Assembly (NCBI GenBank): GCA_002327225.1 | Contig: DCUN01000049.1 | Span: forward strand, 14,651 to 37,323 | DNA length: 22,673 nucleotides | Source: Desulfobulbaceae bacterium UBA2213 | Lineage (GTDB): Bacteria; Desulfobacterota; Desulfobulbia; Desulfobulbales; Desulfocapsaceae | Direction: 5' to 3' | Shown: piece by piece, positions 16,301-22,027 of the stretch | Position numbering within the stretch: the first letter of the stretch is position 1 | Layout of the letters: every line of letters starts with the position of its first letter | Position numbers and translations under genes: made by a program | The notes under the pieces: generated by a model | Databases searched by the model: none | Seen by the model: only the letters and a program-made list of their open reading frames with translations | What the model was told of the DNA's origin: nothing

Positions 16301-18124
16301 GCGGCCATCAACTTCAGCAGAGCCTTGGTTGAGGATGCCGTAACTGCTGTTTCCGAGAATCTGGTTGCCATTGATCGAGACCGGGGTCGTCTGATTAAGA
16401 ACGTGAATTCCGGTCTGATTCAAGGAAAAAGTACTGCGGGAGATGGCATGATTACCACTGCTGCCGCTGAGGCGCAATCCTGTACCCCGGGTATTGGAGA
16501 TGGTGGAGTTGGTGAGGGAAAGATCGCCAGTCCCTGTCTTGTCCAGACCAATTCCCTCATAATAGCCCCCGTATCTGATGGTGGCCCACTGGAGGTCGGC
16601 CACTCCAGCATTCTGGACAAAGATAGCCCGCCACCAGTCGGCCCCTGACGCTGATGCGTTGCTATCGCCATTGGCATCGCCGCCGACGTTGTCATCCCGC
16701 CAGTCGGTAAAATAGATGGGGGCGGTGGCCAGTCCCTGGGCATTGAGCCGTCCGTTTACCCACAGTCCGATATTGTCGTTGAACTTGACCACGGTTCCAG
16801 GCTTGACGGTCAAAGAGGCTCCTTCCTGGATGGTTATGTTGCTATTAACCAGGAGGGAATACGCAGGCTTGAGGTTCCAGATAACTGCTGTGCTGATGGT
16901 GCCGCCACCAGAAAAGAGATCAACATTGTTGCTGTGAAAGTCGGAGCTGTTGTCATCAAAGGAGATGTCGATGCCCAGACTGACGCCGAAGTTATTGGTG
17001 TGAAAGGTATTGTTGGCCGAGGTAAAGGAAGATGCGCCTGCACTGATGCGTAGACCATCGCCTCTATGGTGATGGAGGATGGAATTCTGGAGGCTGAGGG
17101 AGCCGGTTCCTGTTTTGAGGATTCCTGCACCTTCGTAGTATCCAGCGTAGCCGATGTCGCACCAGTCAAGAATGGCTGAGCCAGCATTCTGGACAAAAAT
17201 AGCCCGCCACCAGTCAATGGTCTCAGTGGTGCCGGTGAAGGTGATGGGTGAACCGGCGCTGCCTTTGGCCTGCAGGGTGCCATCGACCCACATTCCAAGG
17301 TTGTCGTTGAATTGAATGATACCCCCTGGCTCTATCGTCAGGGTGACATCTGCAGCTACGGTGATATTACCAAGAATACGAAAGGGGTTGCCGGCAGGCT
17401 GCCAGGTAATATTTTCACCCATCGTGCCACCCTCAACTCCCACGCCTCCCCCGGGGTTGTCAGAGAAGATGTTGTCAGCGTAGACAATGGATTCATTGAT
17501 TGTCTGCAGAAGACCGTACAGGCCGTTGCTGCTGAAGGTACAGCCGGTGGCGGTCACAGGCCCTGATTTGAGAGAGAGGCCGGAGTGGCTGTTGGCGGTG
17601 AAGGTGGAAGTGGTGAGAGTGACTGGGCCACTGCTAGCGACTTGCAATCCTGTACCCCGGGTATTGGAGATGGTGGAGTTGGTGAGGGAAAGATCGCCAG
17701 TCCCTGTCTTGTCCAGACCAATTCCCTCATAATAGCCCCCGTATCTGATGGTGGCCCACTGGAGGTCGGCCACTCCAGCATTCTGGACAAAAATAGCCCG
17801 CCACCAGTCGGCGGCCTCAGTGGTGCCGGTGAAGGTGATGGGTGAACCAGCGGTACCTTTGGCCTGCAGGGTACCATCGACCCACATTCCGACGTTATCG
17901 TTGAATTGAATGATAACCCCTGGCTCTATCGTCAGGGTGGCGCCTGCAGCCACGGTGATATTGCTGATAACACGAAAGGGAGAGTTGACTGTCTTCCACG
18001 TAGTGTTTGTAGAAATGGTGCCCGAGACATCGGTGGCATAACAGACGTTGGCGGAGAGAGTAGCAACAAGGCAGACAAAAACGCCGATAATTAATCCAAA
18101 AATGAGAGTGGATGGCCGTCTCAT
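10334..18124 (-). CDS. Giant secreted Rhs/YD-repeat mosaic protein
   Basis: This 2596-aa protein starts with a Sec signal peptide (cleavage after about Ala30, VCYA). Approximate order of modules: right-handed beta-helix repeats (32-650) in three related blocks; PKD-like (653-716, GYAWDFGADRTSSQQNPG); CARDB-like (733-842, PDLRVSNIVLP); pre-peptidase-like (855-951); IPT/TIG-like (953-1040). A DUF6531-type entry follows (about 1245-1330, ITFERSYGQPISRRFELG), then about 25 YD repeats to about 1960, and the Rhs core signature YDSQTGRFTARDPIGLAGG (about 2035-2053). It continues through a hydrophobic stretch (2108-2163), a DPNQKT..GYG extracellular-type module (from about 2197), an Ig-like module (about 2398-2485) and a Cys-containing repeat module at the end. 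The start is firm: GGAGGAAA lies 5 nt upstream. The signal peptide and the adjacent T2SS operon suggest export by T2SS (inference). It is not clearly a toxin, because no immunity gene follows. Function unknown; adhesin or surface matrix protein is plausible. Confidence 0.88.
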   Translation of the reverse strand: MRRPSTLIFGLIIGVFVCLVATLSANVCYATDVSGTISTNTTWKTVNSPFRVISNITVAAGATLTIEPGVIIQFNDNVGMWVDGTLQAKGTAGSPITFTGTTEAADWWRAIFVQNAGVADLQWATIRYGGYYEGIGLDKTGTGDLSLTNSTISNTRGTGLQVASSGPVTLTTSTFTANSHSGLSLKSGPVTATGCTFSSNGLYGLLQTINESIVYADNIFSDNPGGGVGVEGGTMGENITWQPAGNPFRILGNITVAADVTLTIEPGGIIQFNDNLGMWVDGTLQAKGSAGSPITFTGTTETIDWWRAIFVQNAGSAILDWCDIGYAGYYEGAGILKTGTGSLSLQNSILHHHRGDGLRISAGASSFTSANNTFHTNNFGVSLGIDISFDDNSSDFHSNNVDLFSGGGTISTAVIWNLKPAYSLLVNSNITIQEGASLTVKPGTVVKFNDNIGLWVNGRLNAQGLATAPIYFTDWRDDNVGGDANGDSNASASGADWWRAIFVQNAGVADLQWATIRYGGYYEGIGLDKTGTGDLSLTNSTISNTRGTGLRLSGSSGNHAISRSTFSLNQTGIHVLNQTTPVSINGNQILGNSSYGILNQGSAEVDGRHTWWGHSSGPKHTTLNPNGEGDTVSNGVLFEPWSTNPATGAILAPLRSGTLVQGDTLRFLGSAFLAPATGYAWDFGADRTSSQQNPGLVNFPNLGTHQIILSYTYNNVQDPAPDRRAFNVVSDNGAYPDLRVSNIVLPTSLAIGQSTTITYTAQNSGPGAMTGVPWKDTLYFSRDPYLDADDTWLSTVSMNTTVASGSSYQGAITATLPAAVEGANYLILSLNDEWHVVEQHRLNNERAIEVNVMIPALESGINKPVSFNAGQVEHYFKVSAPGSQNLLLNLNLPPGLEAYVRYGALPTRSTYDYRFTDSQFSLPNAMAGDWYILIYGTTQVAGEYSIQYFAANLALTGVFPGKLSTLSDIELLLSGAGFMTPLDVKLIAADNAEFTPDSVEIDSFTQAAAFFSAGSLPAGTYKVRISRNGDTSELSSALEIIDQGEAKLETRLILPAAFGYHGLATVYVEYKNVGNAPMPAPLLLVTAAQKGQERALMTLDQTRLSSGFWTSAIPAGFSNSVQFLASGEKPGMLQPGESRRVPVYYAGWQTPWDFSYPPFEWNVGVLDANNTTPVAWADMKNGMRPAYVNQEAWDVVWHNFTSLVGPTWGDYVAMLSRNALYLYRQGQRVDDIEPLLSMAFRQADGLSPLSTLATGIDAVIEAPGLPITFERSYGQPISRRFELGALGRGWTHNWQYKLTTEDDGTVVITDMTGTPRLFQPDSRYANRYLAQPGDQGALRFSSATGYILTESNGLIQFFSADGQLNYIEDTNGNRITCTYSGGLLTSLTHSAGPAMTITYTNGLISSVADHLNRQTKYTYNDQHLASVTTYDGQITTYTYNVSAGTPALHGLTKTRLPDGTHRFFTYDDQGRLATASRDNDNEKTAFSYSDGRVNVTDALSHTNRFFFDYAGRLVKGENALGEAQQMSFDELGNLVGVTDPAGISTRFTYDRKGNLTELSDAMHQKTTFTHTSTYNRLASVTDAKGNRSVYGYDSKGNLSSVAYPDGSAENWAYDSQGNAITWSNRRQHPIKYAYDAQGRIIDKTYADASSITYTYDTRGNLKTAVDSQGAMNFTYNAKDWLTRINYPGNRYLAFTYDGAGRRKSSKDQLEYQVNYEYNDAGRLSRLSDGANTDIVVYVYDTLGRLTRKTMGNGVYAVYAYDAADRLLSLINHKPNNAILSRFAYTYDSRGRRTSMTTHYGVWTYSYDDLGQLTRAILTSTNSKIADQDLSYEYDAMGNRIKTVENGKTEAYKENSLNQVVEAGDRTYTYDADGNLVQETGPDGTTIYSYNDENRMIGVTKGGDTWQYTYDALDNRVAIDENGSVTHYVVDPIGLGNTVGEYAADGALITRYTHGFSLLNRKLPSGLSDYYTFDPMGNTSELTGSAGVLRNAYAYQPFGRTLLANQTVPNPFRFVGALGVMADATGLHYMRARHYDSQTGRFTARDPIGLAGGDVNLYRYVMNFPSGLIDPTGLAPSDDVFEYIEGLEKYKKEMGEGATKAAHAIPKAIGNSLISWTGGAVASIGVGALATQAITGIVVFSNPVTAGLIVGGTLVALAPDALSWAASKWDRWRNPPTKIIPPTKAATRGDSGSAGSQDPNQKTTVSGYGSNNFVDKEQLLLYRIDFENHSKALAPAQVVQISDPLSASLDWSTFEITEIGFGSVMIPVPSGNNYFKGSVDYTYTDEEYNLDIEVQVEVWIENGTVYANFFTIDPITGLPPDVKVGFLMPENETGRGQGHIGYAVKPVSGIATGTAIRNVATIQFDFSLAIDTNQVDPLDKTKGTDPAKEALVTFDLLAPKSAMNALAPIQPNRNFTVSWSGSDGSNGSGIRSYDVYIKDNTGSWDIWLQNTTEESATYTGENGHLYSFYVTASDNVGNQEIKPAVLETKTRITLPTLTVIQAGGDTPMINADGCLLNWLDNIGTCTADQGTAITLAANTAGKFDWIGWSAPTGSITCDDKKDCSFTLGKDSSVTGTFDDSFPWPIFLPAILKASPKL
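16474..16642. repeat. 169-bp repeat in the Rhs gene, copy 1
   Basis: Identical to 17644-17812 at 168 of 169 positions by eye (the difference is at 16622 versus 17792). It lies 1170 bp away, exactly 390 codons, so it encodes the same beta-helix segment (WWRAIFVQNAGVADLQWATI and onward to NTRGTGL). Flanking sequence diverges at once, which points to recent gene conversion or duplication. Confidence 0.92.
17181..17386. repeat. 206-bp diverged beta-helix module repeat, partner of 17775-17980
   Basis: Aligns without gaps to 17775-17980 at an offset of 594 bp (198 codons), with about 21 mismatches counted by eye (roughly 90% identity). It encodes the module entry (TIEPGGIIQFNDN and GSPITFTGTTE). 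This pair is older than the 169-bp pair. Confidence 0.85.
17644..17812. repeat. 169-bp repeat in the Rhs gene, copy 2
   Basis: Partner of 16474-16642 (one mismatch in 169). It lies in beta-helix block 1, whereas the partner is in block 3. The intermediate block 2 is clearly more diverged over the same segment, so the match is not explained by uniform conservation. Confidence 0.92.
17775..17980. repeat. 206-bp diverged beta-helix module repeat, partner of 17181-17386
   Basis: Gap-free partner of 17181-17386 at about 90% identity by eye. It marks the start of beta-helix block 1, as the other copy marks block 2, giving a module period near 198 codons. Confidence 0.85.
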
Positions 18125-18129
18125 GACTG

Positions 18130-18137
18130 TTTCCTCC
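18130..18137 (-). promoter_or_regulatory. Strong ribosome binding site of the Rhs gene
   Basis: GGAGGAAA on the minus strand ends 5 nt before the ATG at 18124. It is the best Shine-Dalgarno in the window and fixes the start of the 2596-residue protein directly before its signal peptide. Confidence 0.8.
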
Positions 18138-18275
18138 AGTTAGTTGTCGGGCAGACTAAAGTCTATATTGAATCGATAAGAGATGTTTTTTTTTGGGGCA
18201 AAGATCAAGGTCGCAGCTGCGGATGTGCCTGTATTGACATCTTAATTCAGGATAATTACAGGGCTTAATATAGTT

Positions 18276-18304
18276 AGACTATGCTATTATTTAAAAATAG
18301 TCAA
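18276..18304 (-). promoter_or_regulatory. Possible sigma70 promoter for the Rhs gene
   Basis: On the minus strand TTGACT (18304-18299) is followed after 17 nt by TAGTCT (18281-18276). The -35 is good (5 of 6) and the -10 poor (3 of 6). It would give a leader of roughly 145 nt. A short inverted repeat (GACTAT 18277-18282 with ATAGTC 18297-18302) overlaps both boxes and could be an operator. Weak evidence. Confidence 0.25.
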
Positions 18305-18630
18305 TTAGAAAACATGAGTAACTTTACGCCATGTAACTCTCTGCAATTATTCATACACAATCATTCGGCGTCTGACTTTCTGCGAGAACACCAAGACTGA
18401 TTTAGTGAAAGCTATACGATGAGTGTCCGGGTAATAGTGTTGGTGTGATTTTGTCGGTGCGGTGTTGCTTTCCAGGGTGAAAATGAGATTATTGGTCATG
18501 TGACACTTGAGAACATTGCCAAGACAGTATATATAATAACGAAACTGTTTGTGTTCTGGATAGTTGGCAGTCGTGCTGAGTGTAACTGTAATCCGATAAG
18601 GCCTGCCGGTCGGGTATGCTGAATTTTTGA

Positions 18631-18649
18631 TATAATCCCGTGTAAGGAG
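18631..18649 (+). promoter_or_regulatory. TATAAT box and ribosome binding site of the thiC-family gene
   Basis: A perfect -10 (TATAAT, 18631-18636) lies 20 nt before the start codon, and AAGGAG (18644-18649) sits 7 nt before the ATG. No good -35 is found at 16-18 nt spacing. If this -10 is used, the leader is only about 14 nt, too short for a riboswitch. The ribosome binding site is firm; the promoter is moderately supported. Confidence 0.5.
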
Positions 18650-18656
18650 TAGCATA

Positions 18657-19985
18657 ATGAGTATTAGAGAGGACGCGCTGAACGGTGTCGTCACCCCCTT
18701 GTTTGAAGCATGCGCACGCTATGAGTCTCTTCCTGTTGAGCAATTGATGGCGGGTGTGGCGTTGGGAACCATTGCGATCACCAAGAATCACCATCATGAT
18801 TTTGAGAAGATTATCGGCATTGGCAAGAATACCTTCACCAAGGTCAATGCCAATATCGGTTCCTCCAAGGATATTGCCAGTCTTGAGGAAGAGTTGGAAA
18901 AATTACGGGTGGCGGTCAAGGCTGGCGCTGATACGGTCATGGATCTTTCCATGGGCGGTGATCTTGATGCGGTGCGGAGGGGAATCCTGGCAAACTGCCC
19001 GGTGCCGCTTGGCACCGTACCTATCTATCAGGCCGTGGCCGAGGCGGTGGAGCGGGATAAAAAAGAGATTGTTGATGTGACCGTTGACCAGATGTTCAAG
19101 GTCATTGAAAAACAGGCCATGGATGGGGTCGACTTTATGACCATCCATTGCGGCATTAACCGTGATCTGCAGAAACGCTTGAGCCGGCAGAAACGGGTCA
19201 TGGGGGTTGTCAGTCGTGGCGGTTCCTTTACCCTTGAGTGGATGAGTCACCATAACAAGGAAAACCCCATGTTTGAGTATTTTGATGATCTGCTCGCCAT
19301 CCTCAAGGAGCATGAGGTGACCCTGAGCCTTGGGGACGGCGTCCGTCCAGGCTGTCTGGCCGATGCCACGGACCGCAATCAGATCCAGGAGCTTATTCAC
19401 CTGGGTGAACTCACCGAACGGGCCTGGGATGCCGGGGTGCAGGTGATCATCGAAGGGCCTGGGCATATGCCCATGGATCAGATCGCCGCCAACGTCATGC
19501 TCCAGAAAAAGATGTGTAAAGGCGCGCCCTTTTATGTCCTGGGGCCGCTGGTTACCGATATCGCTCCCGGGTATGATCATATTACCGGGGCAATCGGCGG
19601 GGCTATTGCCGCCGCCGCCGGCGCCGATTACCTCTGTTATGTAACTCCGGCGGAGCATCTGAAGCTGCCCAATGTTGACGATGTGCATGAAGGCGTTATC
19701 GCCTCCAAGATTGCCGCCCATGCCGCCGATCTGGTGAAAGGTGTGCCCGGGGCCATGGAGCGAGACCGTTTGATGGCCGAGCGTCGCAATAAGCTGGATT
19801 GGAAGGGACAGATTGAACTGTCGCTGGACCCTGAAAAGGCCGCCCGGTTTCGTCATGAGGGCGGGAGTGATAAGACCCCTGCCTGCTCCATGTGCGGTTC
19901 CTATTGTGCTATTCAGGTCTTCAACCGCTCTCAGGTGAATCTGGAGAAAGCGGAAAAGGCGAAGGGGTGCAAGTCCAATGGCTGA
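18657..19985 (+). CDS. thiC: ThiC-family radical SAM enzyme: HMP-phosphate synthase, or its paralogue BzaF
   Basis: ThiC converts aminoimidazole ribotide (AIR) to the thiamine pyrimidine HMP-P using SAM and a 4Fe-4S cluster. The paralogue BzaF converts AIR to 5-hydroxybenzimidazole for cobalamin. The 442-aa product has the family core: TKVNANIGSS (about 62-71), MDLSMGGDL, PLGTVPIYQA, TIHCGINRDL, VSRGGSF, LSLGDGVRPGCLADATD, EGPGHMPM, YVLGPLVTDIAPGYDHITGA, GADYLCYVTPAEHL and KIAAHAADLVKG. The C-terminal cluster motif is CSMCGSYC (Cys410, 413, 417). It lacks the N-terminal domain of long ThiCs. The spacing CX2CX3C, EGPGHMPM, and an N-terminal ITKNHHHDF where short ThiCs usually read I-P-N-H make the ThiC/BzaF choice open. 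No TPP riboswitch is visible upstream. The start has AAGGAG 7 nt upstream. The next gene overlaps its end by 8 nt. Confidence 0.85.
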   Translation: MSIREDALNGVVTPLFEACARYESLPVEQLMAGVALGTIAITKNHHHDFEKIIGIGKNTFTKVNANIGSSKDIASLEEELEKLRVAVKAGADTVMDLSMGGDLDAVRRGILANCPVPLGTVPIYQAVAEAVERDKKEIVDVTVDQMFKVIEKQAMDGVDFMTIHCGINRDLQKRLSRQKRVMGVVSRGGSFTLEWMSHHNKENPMFEYFDDLLAILKEHEVTLSLGDGVRPGCLADATDRNQIQELIHLGELTERAWDAGVQVIIEGPGHMPMDQIAANVMLQKKMCKGAPFYVLGPLVTDIAPGYDHITGAIGGAIAAAAGADYLCYVTPAEHLKLPNVDDVHEGVIASKIAAHAADLVKGVPGAMERDRLMAERRNKLDWKGQIELSLDPEKAARFRHEGGSDKTPACSMCGSYCAIQVFNRSQVNLEKAEKAKGCKSNG

Positions 19986-20310
19986 TTTCGTCAACAGTAT
20001 TCTGGCCTGGATTGAGTCTACTCATATTCAGCAGCAGATCAAGGACGTGGATTATGTCGGATTGTTCACCAATCCCTGGTTTCTGGTTCCCTTTGTTGTG
20101 CTCGTCCTTTATCTTTTATATAAACAGGCATTCAGGGATCTGATCATAGTTTCTCTCTTTGTGGCGGTCTGGTGGGTCAGTGGCCTTGACTACATGCAGA
20201 CCATGGTAGTCAATGGTGAACTGCAGATGAACAAAATCCTGCCGGTACTCTTTGGCGGTACTGCCGTGCTGGGTTTTGTTATTTATTTGTTATTCGGACG
20301 TTCTGATTAG
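19978..20310 (+). CDS. Small three-helix membrane protein, unknown function
   Basis: The 110-aa product is not recognised. It has an amphipathic start (MADFVNSILAWIESTHIQQQ), then three likely membrane helices: about 34-48 (WFLVPFVVLVLYLLY), 53-69 (RDLIIVSLFVAVWWVSG) and 86-106 (KILPVLFGGTAVLGFVIYLLF). It ends GRSD. The ATG overlaps the end of the ThiC-family gene by 8 nt in another frame, which indicates translational coupling. A purine-rich AAGGGG lies inside the upstream gene. Coupling suggests a shared operon, but nothing in the sequence links it to cofactor synthesis. It is probably real given clean membrane-protein composition and the tight junction. Confidence 0.75.
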   Translation: MADFVNSILAWIESTHIQQQIKDVDYVGLFTNPWFLVPFVVLVLYLLYKQAFRDLIIVSLFVAVWWVSGLDYMQTMVVNGELQMNKILPVLFGGTAVLGFVIYLLFGRSD

Positions 20311-20335
20311 GGATGGCCTTTTCGCTTAGCCATCC
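20311..20335 (+). repeat. Hairpin after the small membrane protein gene
   Basis: GGATGGC (20311-20317) pairs with GCCATCC (20329-20335) around an 11-nt loop, directly after the stop codon. No T-run follows, so it may be a weak or attenuating terminator before the regulator gene. Confidence 0.45.
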
Positions 20336-20374
20336 TCTCGATATTGTCTGGTTCATCTTTACGTCCGGAGCAAG

Positions 20375-21448
20375 ATGAAATTTCGTAACGGTGTCTTTCT
20401 CATTACTGAAGAACAACATTGTCCCCTCTATAATGTGGGAGAGGAGATCACTGTTGACGGTGGGGTGATGCGCTTACCGGCTGCCAAGTCAACCTGCCTG
20501 ACGCTGACCCAGGATATTATTAATCTGGTATCTGCAGATATGGCTTTTGAGCAGTATCTGCAGGGGACGCGAAAGAAGACCAGCTTTGAATGTGGGGGCT
20601 GTGATGGACATATCTGCTTTGAGTTTAAACAGGAAAAAGAATTTGCCACTGTCCAGATGAAGTTACTGGCAGCAGCCCAACGCAAGGAACAATTAAAGAA
20701 TGTAGCGCAGTTTGCCGACCTTCTCCGGGGGATTCAGATTTTCCAGCCGCTCAGTGATGAGGATCTGCTTGATCTGGCGACTCTGCTGAAACTGGAGACA
20801 TGTCCCTGGGGTTTCCCGGTGTTGCAGAAGGGTGATGTGGGTGACCATCTCTATATCATTCTTTCCGGACGGGTAGAGGTCATGGACGAAGATGGCGTGA
20901 CGCTGGCTGAGATGGGCAAGGGGGAGGTCTTTGGGGAGATGAGTCTGTTATCGGGTGAAGCTGTGACCTCAACGATTATGGCCGTCGAACCCACGGAGCT
21001 TGCAACCCTGAGTAAAAAGAATTTTCGCCATATGCAGGTGAGATTTCCCGATTTGCAGGTCTTTTTTTATAAATTACTGGTGAGCAGGATAATGACGAGT
21101 AATCGGCAGCGGGCAGAAGAACTCACCTCTGGTATGGTTGGACAGCTTGCTGATTTTCCCCCGGTTGAGTTGGTGCAGATGATTAACTCAAATCAGAAAA
21201 CCGGTTATTTGAAGATCGAGTCTGGTAAAAGCAAGGGGCAGTTGTTGTTTAATGAGGGGGAGCTGGTCTATGCCGTTTTTGATGGCAAGGCCTCTCAGGA
21301 GGCCTTCTATGCGGTGCTTGCCCTCAAGGACGGCCGCTTCAATTTTGTTCAGGGACTGTTGCCGCAGGACATGCAGTATCAGGCAATTGGCGGTTTTATG
21401 GGGATGTTGATGGAAGGAATGAAGCGGTTGGATGATCTGGAGGGGTAA
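20375..21448 (+). CDS. Cyclic-nucleotide-binding / PATAN (DUF4388) signalling protein with N-terminal Cys cluster
   Basis: The 357-aa product has three parts. The N-terminal segment (1-95) holds Cys16, Cys41 and a C73-x2-C76-x4-C81 cluster (FECGGCDGHICFEF) and looks like a metal site. A CAP_ED/cNMP-binding domain covers about 115-240 (FQPLSDEDLLDLA, VLQKGDVGDHLYIILSGRVE and GEVFGEMSLLSGEAVTST). A C-terminal PATAN/DUF4388 domain covers about 255-350 (DFPPVELVQMINSNQKTGYL, GQLLFNEGELVYAVFDG, EAFYAVLALKDGRFNF). No DNA-binding helix-turn-helix is visible, so it is probably a signalling adaptor, not a Crp-type transcription factor. In the phosphate cassette the usual Arg of cNMP binders is not evident after GEMSLLSGE (AVTST), so ligand binding is uncertain. 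The start has CGGAG 4 nt upstream (20366-20370). Confidence 0.85.
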   Translation: MKFRNGVFLITEEQHCPLYNVGEEITVDGGVMRLPAAKSTCLTLTQDIINLVSADMAFEQYLQGTRKKTSFECGGCDGHICFEFKQEKEFATVQMKLLAAAQRKEQLKNVAQFADLLRGIQIFQPLSDEDLLDLATLLKLETCPWGFPVLQKGDVGDHLYIILSGRVEVMDEDGVTLAEMGKGEVFGEMSLLSGEAVTSTIMAVEPTELATLSKKNFRHMQVRFPDLQVFFYKLLVSRIMTSNRQRAEELTSGMVGQLADFPPVELVQMINSNQKTGYLKIESGKSKGQLLFNEGELVYAVFDGKASQEAFYAVLALKDGRFNFVQGLLPQDMQYQAIGGFMGMLMEGMKRLDDLEG

Positions 21449-21508
21449 TCCTGGCGCCATTCAACTCCGTGTTGCGCTAACCCCAATGAACGGGATAAGT
21501 GCCTTTCG

Positions 21509-21549
21509 CAGCTCATTTTCTTGTGAAAAAAAAACAAGAAAATGAGCTG
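21509..21549. terminator. Perfect 16-bp hairpin between convergent genes
   Basis: CAGCTCATTTTCTTGT (21509-21524) and its exact complement (21534-21549) enclose a loop of G plus eight A. The stem can be extended outward (AGTGCC/GGCGCT) with a bulge. It lies between the converging regulator and deaminase genes and is likely a bidirectional terminator, although U-tracts after the stem are lacking. Confidence 0.6.
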
Positions 21550-21556
21550 TAAGGCG

Positions 21557-22027
21557 CTAATACGGAATCCTTTTCTCCATATTCAGCCAGAGTGTGAGTC
21601 CCTGCCTGGCCTCTTTGTGCATAAGTTGTTGCATCGGTAAGTTTCGGTGATCCTTGTCCAGCGCCAGCTCTTGGTAAATAAAGGCGTCAGCAAAGCCGAC
21701 GGCTGCCGCATCGTTGTGATCTGCGCCGTAAATGATCCGCGCCAGTCTGGCCCAATAGGCAGCCGCCAGGCACATGGGACAGGGTTCACAGTTGATAAAG
21801 AGTTCATAGCCGGTCAGGTCAAAGCTTTTCAGGGCTGCGCAGGCGTTACGGATACAGACTATTTCAGCATGGGCCGTGGGGTCGTTTGTTGAGGTGACCT
21901 GATTCCAGCCCCTGGCGATAATAACACCGTCACGCGCAATGATCGCCCCAAAGGGTCCGCCTGCGCCAGCCTCCATTTTCTCTCTTGCCAGATTGATTGC
22001 CTCAGTCATTAATTCCTGGTCTGTCAT
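21557..22027 (-). CDS. guaD: Guanine deaminase (cytidine-deaminase fold)
   Basis: Guanine deaminase hydrolyses guanine to xanthine and ammonia in purine salvage. The 156-aa product has the zinc motifs HAE (His53, Glu55) and EPCPMC (Cys83, Cys86). It also matches the small bacterial GuaD group in features that separate it from tRNA adenosine deaminase: the same total length as the Bacillus enzyme (156), Asn42, the segment GFADAFIYQE with Asp114, and a C-terminal Tyr156. These residues are those expected to read guanine in that family (recalled knowledge). TadA is the main alternative. The start ATG at 22027 has only a weak purine-rich site upstream. It diverges from the ferritin gene and converges on the regulator gene. 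Confidence 0.82.
   Translation of the reverse strand: MTDQELMTEAINLAREKMEAGAGGPFGAIIARDGVIIARGWNQVTSTNDPTAHAEIVCIRNACAALKSFDLTGYELFINCEPCPMCLAAAYWARLARIIYGADHNDAAAVGFADAFIYQELALDKDHRNLPMQQLMHKEARQGLTLWLNMEKRIPY

Larger units (their letters stand above)
18125..18656. other. 532-bp divergent intergenic region, Rhs gene / thiC-family gene
   Basis: I see no convincing gene in this stretch. The minus-strand frames reaching into it overlap the downstream gene's start and have no ribosome binding site or recognisable domain. It contains the Rhs ribosome binding site, a perfect palindrome CGCAGCTGCG (18212-18221), the AT-rich inverted repeat at 18277-18302, and a TATAAT box at 18631. No TPP or cobalamin riboswitch consensus was recognised. 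Confidence 0.6.

Noticed and set aside
16420..17877. Repeated alternative-frame proteins of 107-154 codons in the Rhs beta-helix region
   Set aside because: They share sequence with each other only because the underlying DNA is repeated; they have no starts with ribosome binding sites and are Pro/Ser-rich frame-shifted readings.
18400..18656. TPP or cobalamin riboswitch upstream of the ThiC-family gene
   Set aside because: A GGTGAAAAT stretch near 18475 recalls part of a cobalamin riboswitch, but the rest of the consensus (CCCGC-ACTGT, B12 box) is missing; no CTGAGA/ACCTGA thi-box pair was found either.
18347..18797. Two minus-strand frames (115 and 102 codons) in the spacer before the ThiC-family gene
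   Set aside because: Both overlap the start of a real gene on the other strand, overlap each other in different frames, and lack a ribosome binding site or recognisable motif.
18903..19994. Long minus-strand reading frame (363 codons) opposite the ThiC-family gene
   Set aside because: It is the antisense shadow of a strongly conserved enzyme; its product has no recognisable domain and a composition rich in His, Gly and Pro expected from antisense of GC-rich codons.
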